The notes beneath the pieces were generated by a model that saw only the letters and a program-made list of their open reading frames with translations, did not search any database and was not told the origin of the DNA. A DNA stretch of 64,000 bases from Chryseobacterium pennae (GTDB lineage: Bacteria > Bacteroidota > Bacteroidia > Flavobacteriales > Weeksellaceae): contig NZ_QNVT01000033.1 of NCBI RefSeq assembly GCF_003385515.1, forward strand, positions 1 through 64,000, read 5' to 3'. Position 1 is the stretch's first letter; each line of letters opens with the position of its first letter. The position numbers were made by a program, and so were the translations under genes. This document shows, in pieces, positions 1 to 7,376 of the stretch.

Positions 1-243
1 TTGCAAACTGATCTATAGAATATTTGCTGTGGTAAAAAGAGAGGAACCTTTTGTAAATTTAACAAGATATAATTTGCATATGTCTTAGAATACACGAATT
101 TCATTTTATTAATGATATTATATAAGATGCTTTATAGGCTGTTCTATTCTATGTCGCTATGTGGTTCGAAATTATTAAACCACACCGGAGATTTTAGATA
201 TGTATCAGATTATTCGTGTATGAGTGGCGATGTAGGGCAATAA
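1..243. other. Non-coding left edge
   Basis: I see no credible gene here. The stretch is AT-rich with stops in all frames. It contains a 9-base inverted pair (TACACGAAT near 91 and ATTCGTGTA near 212) and a small hairpin GTGGTT/AACCAC around 160-182. These could belong to a leader or small RNA of a gene beyond the left edge, but nothing ties them to a known family. Confidence 0.4.
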
Positions 244-273
244 AAAGGCTTTCGGAATAAACCGGAAGCCTTT
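244..273 (-). terminator. Rho-independent terminator of the DnaJ-KTSC gene
   Basis: A 12-bp stem, AAAGGCTTTCGG paired with CCGGAAGCCTTT (one G-U pair) around a 6-base loop, is flanked by A/T runs. It lies just downstream of the stop codon of the minus-strand gene ending at 295. The symmetry would let it act on both strands. Confidence 0.75.
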
Positions 274-294
274 ATATATTGTAAGTGAAAGAAA

Positions 295-741
295 TTAGTC
301 TGCCATAGCCTCTCCGGACTTTCTGTAGACAAAGTTTCCATAGATATGTCTTCTTGCGAAACGGCTTGGTGAATCTGCATTCACCATTTTGATATAGGTA
401 TTTCTTGGAACTCCCATATACTCATAGCTTTTTCCATTCAAATGCTGAACCGTTAAAATCGATTTTTCAAGGTAAAAATCCTGAATATTAGACTGGGTAA
501 CAGTTTCTGTATATTCTTCTTTATATTTTTCCTGTGTTTCAGAATTAATGCTTACCAGGAAATGATAGGCTTCAATCACAGACTTACTTTTTTCTTCTGC
601 TTCCAGTTTTCCAGCTTCATCGTTGATGAATTTATCAGGGTGCGTATCTTTCATAGCATTCCTGTAAATTGTTTTTAACTCTTTTAAAGTTACGTTTTTA
701 TCTACACCAAGAAGCGTTCTGTGTTCACCTATTCGTTTCAT
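295..741 (-). CDS. DnaJ-domain protein with C-terminal KTSC domain
   Basis: A 148-residue protein. Residues 5-65 form a J domain with the HPD motif at residues 34-36, the loop that stimulates Hsp70 (DnaK) ATPase. Residues 85-145 match the KTSC domain (small, lysyl-tRNA-synthetase-C-terminus-like), seen here as the YEYMGVPRNTY and FARRHIYGNFVYRK segments. It lacks the Gly/Phe linker, zinc region and substrate domain of true DnaJ, so it is a specialised co-chaperone rather than the housekeeping one. A -7 type box (TAATTTTG) lies about 25 bases upstream at 767-774 and a terminator follows directly, so it is probably monocistronic. The client is unknown; J plus KTSC is a known arrangement in flavobacteria. 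Confidence 0.85.
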   Translation of the reverse strand: MKRIGEHRTLLGVDKNVTLKELKTIYRNAMKDTHPDKFINDEAGKLEAEEKSKSVIEAYHFLVSINSETQEKYKEEYTETVTQSNIQDFYLEKSILTVQHLNGKSYEYMGVPRNTYIKMVNADSPSRFARRHIYGNFVYRKSGEAMAD

Positions 742-766
742 AAATTGAATTCTTATTTTCGGGGTG

Positions 767-774
767 CAAAATTA
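767..774 (-). promoter_or_regulatory. -7 promoter box of the DnaJ-KTSC gene
   Basis: TAATTTTG on the minus strand matches the Bacteroidota -7 consensus TAnnTTTG and is followed by GCACCCC, then 25 bases to the start codon. No clear TTG box is visible at the expected -33 distance. Confidence 0.5.
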
Positions 775-862
775 AGAAATTTAATTGAAAAAACGGTAAC
801 TTATTCATTATTAATTTGTTTTTATTATTATCAATAATGACCATCGGATAAAATACTAGATT

Positions 863-1876
863 TTACTTGTCAAAAACATTTTCAAAGTGATGCTTAAGAG
901 AATCTGAGCTTGGATAGTCTTGGGTTTCTGTTGGTAAACTGATCTTTGTTTGATGTAATTTAGCGTAATATTCATCATGAGAAATTTTATTACTGATGTG
1001 AATCATATAGTTTTCTGGATCTATGCTAATTAACCCAAGATCAAATAGTGTATGGATATCAGATCGTAATAGAATGCCGTTAGGAGTTTTATTAGTATCA
1101 GACCCTTTGAAAGAATAGATATGTGCTGCTTCTAGCATTTCAATAATTTCACATTGTGTGATCGCACATTTTTTATTGTAAGCCTTAATAAGTTTTTCTC
1201 TGAATTTTTTTTGCCCTCTTCTAGCATAAATTTGAATCGCAATTTTTTTTCTATCGTCTAGTATACTCTCTATATTAAAGTAGTTTATTTCAGACTCATT
1301 AATTGATGAAGTTAAGTAATCAGTTGTTTGTAAATAATCAGATTCTTTTATTAAACCGAGATTATAAAAACATAAAATTAGAGATCTTTTAATATGCTTT
1401 TCTAAATCTGAATCATTTTCTAATCTATAATAAAATTCTTTGGGATTTTCGAAAACATTATTATACTTAGTTGTATCCCCACCTCCATCAACATCAATTT
1501 TAGGATTTAGACTTTTTGATTTTCTTATTTTAATGTTTAATCCTTTAGGGTTAGTTTTAGACTCAGCACAACCCACTACAGCACCTTTTCCTGTCTTATC
1601 AAAGCAAATTGCTACATATATTCCATTTGAAACTTTCTGATTAGGAGGTAGGATACATACATGAGTTATATGAGGAAAGTTGGCTGCACCTTTAGATTCT
1701 TTTACTGTTAAATTTATATTATTAAATATACCATATTTCTTTTCTAGTTCAGATTTAAACCCGTTAAGTGCTTTTTTTACATTATTGAGGATCGGGTCAT
1801 CTGTTTTGATTGTTTCTCCATGGATGATAGGGTAATTTTGCCGGAATTCACAAATCTCATTAAAATAATTAATCAT
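863..1876 (-). CDS. HNH endonuclease with MrcB-like N-terminal domain
   Basis: A 337-residue protein. Roughly residues 25-150 resemble the MrcB-type N-terminal domain (DUF3578), with a GIYVAICFD strand and a KYGIF-NINLTVKESKG opening; this domain is tied to recognition of modified DNA in type IV restriction. Residues 225-300 form an HNH_2-type nuclease: the CAIT cysteine, EAAHIYSFKG with the catalytic His, then NGILLRSDIHTLFDLGLI. The fusion suggests a single-chain restriction-like nuclease. There is no adjacent methylase, GTPase or partner gene. The gene is more AT-rich than its neighbours and flanked by AT-rich spacers, consistent with (not proof of) horizontal gain. The nuclease call is firm; the N-terminal assignment is moderate, and the target is unknown. 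Confidence 0.8.
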   Translation of the reverse strand: MINYFNEICEFRQNYPIIHGETIKTDDPILNNVKKALNGFKSELEKKYGIFNNINLTVKESKGAANFPHITHVCILPPNQKVSNGIYVAICFDKTGKGAVVGCAESKTNPKGLNIKIRKSKSLNPKIDVDGGGDTTKYNNVFENPKEFYYRLENDSDLEKHIKRSLILCFYNLGLIKESDYLQTTDYLTSSINESEINYFNIESILDDRKKIAIQIYARRGQKKFREKLIKAYNKKCAITQCEIIEMLEAAHIYSFKGSDTNKTPNGILLRSDIHTLFDLGLISIDPENYMIHISNKISHDEYYAKLHQTKISLPTETQDYPSSDSLKHHFENVFDK

Positions 1877-2044
1877 TAATTTTTTACTGGCAAACTAATG
1901 ATTTTTACTATATTTTCAAATAAAATGTATATTTTTAATTTTAGTAATCTAAAAATGGAGGTTCATAATTAATATATGAGATATTGCTTATATAGTGTGA
2001 TTTGGTTGTTTTTAATTGATATTCAGTGTGTTTGTAAACTTTTT

Positions 2045-2938
2045 TTAAAATTCTAAATACAAATTTTTATTCAGCTTAAAATAAATAGACTGGTTTTTAA
2101 AATCAATAATCGTATTGAATCTTTTTAAGAAAGCATTTCCAAAAAAGCCTGCCATTTTCTCTGAAGCATCAATGCCTTCTGTAGAGCTGGAAAGTGTAAT
2201 CGGGACATTGTAAAGGAACTTATAGGCAAAAGTAATAGATGGGCAAAGCACTACAGGCATTTCATAAACAGAACCATCCGATCCCTGTGCAGTAGCTTTC
2301 CCTATCGTTTTCATGGTGTTGGCTAAAGAATTCTTTCTGGCATAGGGAGAAGCAATGGTAAGAGCGTCATCAGCACCGTTGTCAAGTCCAAATAATCCTG
2401 AATATTCTTTACCATTAACTGTTATTGAGCTTTCCACAGCAGGATAATTATCTATGAGATGAAGCTTCATTTTTTCATATCCTGAAAAATCAATAAATGG
2501 GTCATTTTCCTCATAAAACCGGATCACATTTTTATGGTAATCAATTTCAATGATCTTGCCTTTCATCAAATCTGTTCCGAAAACACCATCAAAACTAACC
2601 TCTCCATAAGGAATGAGGGTAAACGAAACATCAGTTTTTTTTATGTCTCCGAACTGAACGGTATTATGACTGCTGTAATCAACCGTATTTACTCCGTTTG
2701 AGCCTTTGTTTTCAGATTTTCCGTCAATTTTCAAATCTACCTTTTTCTTTGAGTTGATATTGATAACAGATCCGTCTGCTCCTGTATCAAACAAAAATTT
2801 GACGTTATCAACTGTGTTTACCTTGCAGTGCAGATAAACAGAATTATTTTCCAGTGAGAAAGGAATAAGGGTGGGTTGCTTTTGTGCTGATACAGCTATA
2901 CTGAAACATGTGGCTAAAAAAAAGTATTTGAAATTCAT
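2045..2938 (-). CDS. Exported retropepsin-like aspartyl protease
   Basis: A 297-residue protein with a signal peptide (MNFKYFFLATCFSIAVSA, probable cut before Gln19). It has two aspartyl-protease half-barrels in one chain. The first active-site loop is FDTGADGSVI with Asp51-Thr52-Gly53; the second is GLDNGADDA with Asp186-Asn187-Gly188, so the usual second DTG/DSG is DNG. Both Asp residues are kept, so activity is plausible. Such periplasmic or surface aspartyl proteases are common and mostly uncharacterised in Bacteroidota. No operon partner is evident: about 100-200 bases of AT-rich spacer lie on both sides. Confidence 0.8.
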   Translation of the reverse strand: MNFKYFFLATCFSIAVSAQKQPTLIPFSLENNSVYLHCKVNTVDNVKFLFDTGADGSVININSKKKVDLKIDGKSENKGSNGVNTVDYSSHNTVQFGDIKKTDVSFTLIPYGEVSFDGVFGTDLMKGKIIEIDYHKNVIRFYEENDPFIDFSGYEKMKLHLIDNYPAVESSITVNGKEYSGLFGLDNGADDALTIASPYARKNSLANTMKTIGKATAQGSDGSVYEMPVVLCPSITFAYKFLYNVPITLSSSTEGIDASEKMAGFFGNAFLKRFNTIIDFKNQSIYFKLNKNLYLEF

Positions 2939-3084
2939 AAAAGAGAAGTTTTACAGGTTATTGCAGTAAAAATAAAGGTATTGATGATCTTTACAAAGAA
3001 AGGAAGCTTCATTAACCTTCCCTTAACCCTTCTTCACACTCAGGAACTTTTAAAAACCGGATGCAGACACTTTAAATAAAAAAA

Positions 3085-3107
3085 CAGTACCCAAAAAATG
3101 AGTACTG
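3085..3107 (-). terminator. Terminator after the 3136-3897 gene
   Basis: On the minus strand an 8-bp stem (CAGTACTC with GGGTACTG, one G-T wobble) is followed by a run of seven T residues, just downstream of the stop codon at 3136. Confidence 0.65.
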
Positions 3108-3135
3108 CTATTATATTTTAAATGGGAGAACCCTA

Positions 3136-3897
3136 TTAAGGCTCATCACAGTTTTTTTTCAGTTTTGTAAAGATCCTGTCAAAATCCTTATACACTGTTC
3201 CTTCATCATCACGTCTCTGTCTGAAGCTGCTGTTGGCACAGTTGTGAAAACTAAGGCCAATCATGTCGATTAATGCATAATCTTCTCTTTGCGGATCCTC
3301 CATTTTAGCATTGAAACGATTCATAACTCCTTTTGGGTCTGCATTGTTTTTGCTTTTAAGCTCAGTATAAGTTTTCCATGAAGCGAACATTTTCTCTCTG
3401 TCGGGAGAAGATATGGCATCAATGGATTCTCTGCAGGTTTCGTAAAATCTACTGTTTTTAAGGGTGGTAGGATCTGAAAAAGCAATGATTTCTTCTTTGT
3501 TCAGTTCATACTCGTTTTCAAAAGTTTGAATGGCATTTTCATGCAGCTTTTTCCAAACTGGCTGATTGATGACTTTAAGGCTGTAAAGCTCTTCTTTTTT
3601 CTCCTGATACTGTCTTTCCAGATTTTCAAGATGTTGATCTTTGTTTCTACGGACTTCTTCAAGGCTGGAAAGTTTGAAAATAGGATTCGTATCAAAATGA
3701 ACCCCATTAAACTTGTATAAAAGTTTGTTAACCCCGTCTATTTCCTCAATTTCATATTTAGACGCATCAAAATATCCCTTGTTATCACAATTGAAGGTCT
3801 GATAGCTGTACGGTGTCAGATTGGTTTTTACAGGGCCTTTTTGTCCCCAAACAATAGCAGATAAAGCCAGGGAGAGCCCGACCATCATTTTTTCCAT
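3136..3897 (-). CDS. Exported protein of unknown function, paralogue of 4057-4818
   Basis: A 253-residue protein with an N-terminal signal peptide (MEKMMVGLSLALSAIVWGQ). I use the internal Met at 3897 rather than one two codons earlier because it gives exactly the length and N-terminus of its neighbour. The two proteins share a plan: a YSYQTF-C-GYFD-SKY block near residues 30-50, a charged helical middle rich in Glu, Lys and Leu (probably coiled coil), a FYxTCxE block, and a C-terminus ending KL-KxxCDEP with several conserved Cys. No domain is recognised. A TAATTTTG -7 box lies at 3942-3949. The pair is a tandem duplication that has diverged strongly. Confidence 0.8.
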   Translation of the reverse strand: MEKMMVGLSLALSAIVWGQKGPVKTNLTPYSYQTFNCDNKGYFDASKYEIEEIDGVNKLLYKFNGVHFDTNPIFKLSSLEEVRRNKDQHLENLERQYQEKKEELYSLKVINQPVWKKLHENAIQTFENEYELNKEEIIAFSDPTTLKNSRFYETCRESIDAISSPDREKMFASWKTYTELKSKNNADPKGVMNRFNAKMEDPQREDYALIDMIGLSFHNCANSSFRQRRDDEGTVYKDFDRIFTKLKKNCDEP

Positions 3898-3941
3898 GCG
3901 CATAGTTGTAGAAAGAATCCGAATTTTCTAAAATTTCAGTG

Positions 3942-3949
3942 CAAAATTA
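3942..3949 (-). promoter_or_regulatory. -7 promoter box for 3136-3897
   Basis: TAATTTTG followed by GCAC on the minus strand, 44 bases before the chosen start. It has the same shape as the box at 767-774. Confidence 0.45.
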
Positions 3950-4056
3950 AGGCTTTAAATTTGAAAACTAAAGAATTTAAACAATTTTATACAGTTATTT
4001 TTATTATTTAATGAGAATTTTAATTTTTTGCTTTAAACAGGAGGCTTTACAAAAAT

Positions 4057-4818
4057 TTAAGGTTCATCACAATCTCTTTTCAGCTTGACAAAAACCACCT
4101 TCTCAAAAGTTTTAAATAAAGTGTTTTCTTGATCAGCTTTGGTTCTGAAACTATGGATGGCGCAATTATTAAAAGCGTTCATAAGATCAATAATAGCATA
4201 ATCGTCCTTTCTTGGGTCATTCCATTTAGCATTAAAAGAGTCTTTTGTTCCCTGATAAGGTTCTTCTCCTTTTTTAGGTTCAAATAAACTTTTCCATACA
4301 GAATACATTTTTTCTTTATCCTTGGTGGTCATGGCATCCACATATTCTTTACAGGTGTTGTAAAATTTGCTGTTCCGAAGAGATTGCGGATCTGCATATC
4401 CCATAAGAAGAGCCTTATTGAGCAGGTATTCATTTTCCAGAAGTGCAAGCGCTTCCTCGTACTGCTTTTTCCATATCGGAAGATCTATGAGTTTGAGCTC
4501 TTCAAGTACTTTCTTTCGTTCCAGATACTCCTTTTCAGTCTGTTGCAAAAGCTGGATGTTATTGCTGCGAACCAGATCAAATTTCGCCGGGCTGAAAACA
4601 ATAAGAGAAGTAAACGGAGACCATGTTAAAGGAAATAATAGCTTGTAAGTACCATCAATTTCTTCTTTTTTATATTTTGAAGGGTCAAAATACCCTTTAA
4701 CATCACATCCAAAGGTTTGATAACTGTAAAGAACCAACGAATTCTTTTTTGCAGGAGCCTTTTGAGCAACCATTACCACAGATAAAGCCAAAGAAAGTCC
4801 TGTAAATAATTTTTTCAT
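4057..4818 (-). CDS. Exported protein of unknown function, paralogue of 3136-3897
   Basis: A 253-residue protein with a signal peptide (MKKLFTGLSLALSVVMVAQ). The organisation and length are those of the next gene downstream: a YSYQTFGCDVKGYFDPSKY segment near residue 30, a helical region at about 80-150 with repeated Glu/Lys/Leu, FYNTCKEYVDAM near 165, and the shared end KLKRDCDEP. Even spacing of conserved Cys suggests disulfides in the periplasm. The 160-base gap between the two genes holds a -7 box for the second copy, so they may be transcribed separately. I recognise no family. Confidence 0.8.
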   Translation of the reverse strand: MKKLFTGLSLALSVVMVAQKAPAKKNSLVLYSYQTFGCDVKGYFDPSKYKKEEIDGTYKLLFPLTWSPFTSLIVFSPAKFDLVRSNNIQLLQQTEKEYLERKKVLEELKLIDLPIWKKQYEEALALLENEYLLNKALLMGYADPQSLRNSKFYNTCKEYVDAMTTKDKEKMYSVWKSLFEPKKGEEPYQGTKDSFNAKWNDPRKDDYAIIDLMNAFNNCAIHSFRTKADQENTLFKTFEKVVFVKLKRDCDEP

Positions 4819-4941
4819 GTTTTTATGGGTGAAAAATTTATATTCTTGAATTTTGGGTTAAAGTTAAAATTTAAAACTTCAATTGCGATGATAAAACAGA
4901 ATTATTTACTCACTGGTTTCCGGGATTTATAGGGCCTGTCA

Positions 4942-4971
4942 TTTGTTTTTCATCTTGTTTTTTATATTTTG
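4942..4971 (+). promoter_or_regulatory. Possible promoter of the TPR gene at 5053
   Basis: TTTG at 4942-4945 and TATATTTTG at 4963-4971 are 17 bases apart. The second box has one base more than the TAnnTTTG consensus, so the call is tentative. It would give a leader of about 75 bases. Confidence 0.35.
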
Positions 4972-5052
4972 CACCCCTTATATTATGAATTCTGATCTCT
5001 GCTGAGACAGAAAGGGAATATAATGATTCAATTATAGAACAAAATATTAATA

Positions 5053-7359
5053 ATGTACCACAATTTAGAACAACTGTTTTACAGAGGAGATCTGGACCAG
5101 TGTATTGCAGAAGGAGAACAATACTTATTATCCCATCCCGAAGATGAGGAAGTAGTTTTATTTTTAATGGGAGTAGCTTATCATGATATTGTTTATCACG
5201 AAGGACATGAAGCGGTGTATGATGCCATCCGTGATTATGTTATTCCTTACTTGCGAAGAGTCCTTCAGATTAACCCTAACAATCAGAAAGCACTGTACAA
5301 CATCCTGAATTACCCTTTAGGAAATGAATATACCCTGATGCAGATCGCCAGAACAAAAAAGCATATCACCCAGGAAAATAAGGCGGAGTTTATAGGATAT
5401 GCGGAACGAATGCTGGAGGATCCGGACTGTGTAGGGTATGGCTATGATTTCTTGGTTAAAATATATGAATCCCTGGAAGAAAATAAAGCGCTTTTGAACA
5501 GTCTTGAAGCTGCAATGTATTATTCTAAAAAAGCACATGCTGATAACCGGGAGATCAGGGACAAAAACACCTCGCTGTACTGGATCAGAAAGATTTATTT
5601 ACTAGACCATACAAAAATAGTTTCTGGAGAGGAACTTACAGGCCTTATTGATAAGGAGCATATTACTTTTGTAAGCCGTAACGAGTATGACTTTATTAAT
5701 CTTGCTGATATTGCATTTGAAAATAACGCTCCTGATCTTTCACTGAAAATGATGCTGAAGGCGATTAAAGGTGAAAATTCAGCAGTTCATGTTCATGAAA
5801 AACTGGTAGAATGGCATCAACGCTTTGCTGAACTGATTAGAAACGGATATAATAATAATCCTGATGTTTTCTATTATCAGTTAATTATTGAAAGAAATTA
5901 TAATGATCTGTTAAACGTTTCTGCAGATTTTTATTACCATCATGCTCTTGAAGTTATCAATTCCCATCCGGCACTGTTCTCAGGATATCATTTTGCAGGG
6001 ACATTCCTATATGAAAACGAACGCTATGCCGAAGCAATTCCTTTATTAGAAAAAGCAGTGCAACTATCATCCAATGCTACGGCCTGGAGGAGAAGAGCAG
6101 ATTCAGAATATCTTTTGAATGGAACGGTATTATCCAATATCCCAGTATTTTCTGATTATCCCGCAGACATTTACAATGAAGGGGTTTATCTGAACGAATG
6201 TATAGATGCATTAGAAGATGAAAATGATAAACTGAAATGGCATGAAGTGGGTCGTATTGTATATGAGCAGGCCTATGAAGCATTCAGAAAATATTTTGAA
6301 GAAGATCGGTTTGAAAGTGACTATCACAACGATCTGCATACCAGAGCAATGTGTTGTAATAATTTAGCCATTAAATATTGGGTATTGGGAGATTATAAGG
6401 CTGCTGCTGCAACAGCATCTGAAGGGCTTACCTATTCAGAATTTATGGAACTTCACCTGACCTTGATTGATGCTTTGATGGATGGAGGGGATCATAAACG
6501 GGCTGAAGAAGCATTGAATAACTATTTCAGTCTTTATGGCGGATCCGACGATTATTGTTCTAAAACTCTGTACTATAGAGCACGGCAGATTCAGCTTCAT
6601 GAAGTTATGGGTTCAAGTGATGTTCAAAGAGAAGCACAAGAAGTCCTTACCTCTATTTATCAGTACACCATAGAGAATCCGGAACTTGAAGATGACAACT
6701 ACAGAGACCTGGAAGCTGGTAAAAATATATTGGAAGGAATTTTATTTCAACATCTGGATAATCAGGATTTAAATACTCGAAAATCATATTATGAACAAGT
6801 AGCAATGCGCTTTCCAGGGGAAGCTAATCCTCAGTTTGCCCTGATGCAGATTTATAACGAGGAAGAAAGCTATGGAAGAGTAGCGTTGGCAGCGAAAAGA
6901 TATCTTGAGAATAAAAAAGAATTCCTTTTAGATGCTTTTGATAGAGCCAAGACCATTTATATGATGGTAAAAAGTGATTTTCTCCAGGGAAATTACCAGG
7001 AAGCTGCCTCTGTATTCAGTCAGTATGATGCAGATTGTGAATCGGCAATGGATCCTGAAGAATATGTACTTTGGCTAAGCTATGGAGTGAGGGTTTATGA
7101 AAAGCTGAATAATAAAGATCAAACCCTAGCTCTTGCTGAAAGATTCACTGTCATCTACAATGCTGAAGAATGGGGCTATGACGATCTTGTGGAAAGTGTT
7201 GAGCTGTCAAAAGCAGTTGTCCTGTATCACGCTGGAAATGTAAAAGAAGCTCATGCGATATTGGATCAGGTACGTTCAGTGGCAGATTATGATCCTATTG
7301 CAGATGAATATAAAGCTTCATGGAAAAAACCGGGACTGTTTTCTAAATTCGGATTTTAA
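5053..7359 (+). CDS. Large tetratricopeptide-repeat protein
   Basis: A 768-residue protein without signal peptide or membrane segment, so probably cytosolic. It consists almost entirely of helical repeats. Recognisable TPR-like units include residues 10-40 (YRGDLDQCIAEGEQYL), the run near 315-345 (GTFLYENERYAEAIPLLEKA), about 450-480 (KYWVLGDYKAAAATASEGL) and near 640-665. The rest is degenerate solenoid. The protein is acidic and rich in Tyr. The WG/Sel1 protein gene starts 17 bases downstream on the same strand, so the two are probably co-transcribed and may act together as scaffolds. No catalytic motif is visible. Confidence 0.8.
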   Translation: MYHNLEQLFYRGDLDQCIAEGEQYLLSHPEDEEVVLFLMGVAYHDIVYHEGHEAVYDAIRDYVIPYLRRVLQINPNNQKALYNILNYPLGNEYTLMQIARTKKHITQENKAEFIGYAERMLEDPDCVGYGYDFLVKIYESLEENKALLNSLEAAMYYSKKAHADNREIRDKNTSLYWIRKIYLLDHTKIVSGEELTGLIDKEHITFVSRNEYDFINLADIAFENNAPDLSLKMMLKAIKGENSAVHVHEKLVEWHQRFAELIRNGYNNNPDVFYYQLIIERNYNDLLNVSADFYYHHALEVINSHPALFSGYHFAGTFLYENERYAEAIPLLEKAVQLSSNATAWRRRADSEYLLNGTVLSNIPVFSDYPADIYNEGVYLNECIDALEDENDKLKWHEVGRIVYEQAYEAFRKYFEEDRFESDYHNDLHTRAMCCNNLAIKYWVLGDYKAAAATASEGLTYSEFMELHLTLIDALMDGGDHKRAEEALNNYFSLYGGSDDYCSKTLYYRARQIQLHEVMGSSDVQREAQEVLTSIYQYTIENPELEDDNYRDLEAGKNILEGILFQHLDNQDLNTRKSYYEQVAMRFPGEANPQFALMQIYNEEESYGRVALAAKRYLENKKEFLLDAFDRAKTIYMMVKSDFLQGNYQEAASVFSQYDADCESAMDPEEYVLWLSYGVRVYEKLNNKDQTLALAERFTVIYNAEEWGYDDLVESVELSKAVVLYHAGNVKEAHAILDQVRSVADYDPIADEYKASWKKPGLFSKFGF

Positions 7360-7376
7360 TCATTAAAGGGTAAAAA

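Noticed and set aside
91..220. Inverted pair TACACGAAT/ATTCGTGTA at the left edge as a transposon end
   Set aside because: Only 9 bases with a 112-base spacer, no target-site duplication or transposase; chance is likely in AT-rich DNA.
1440..1640. Plus-strand frame inside the HNH nuclease gene
   Set aside because: Antisense shadow of a well-supported gene.
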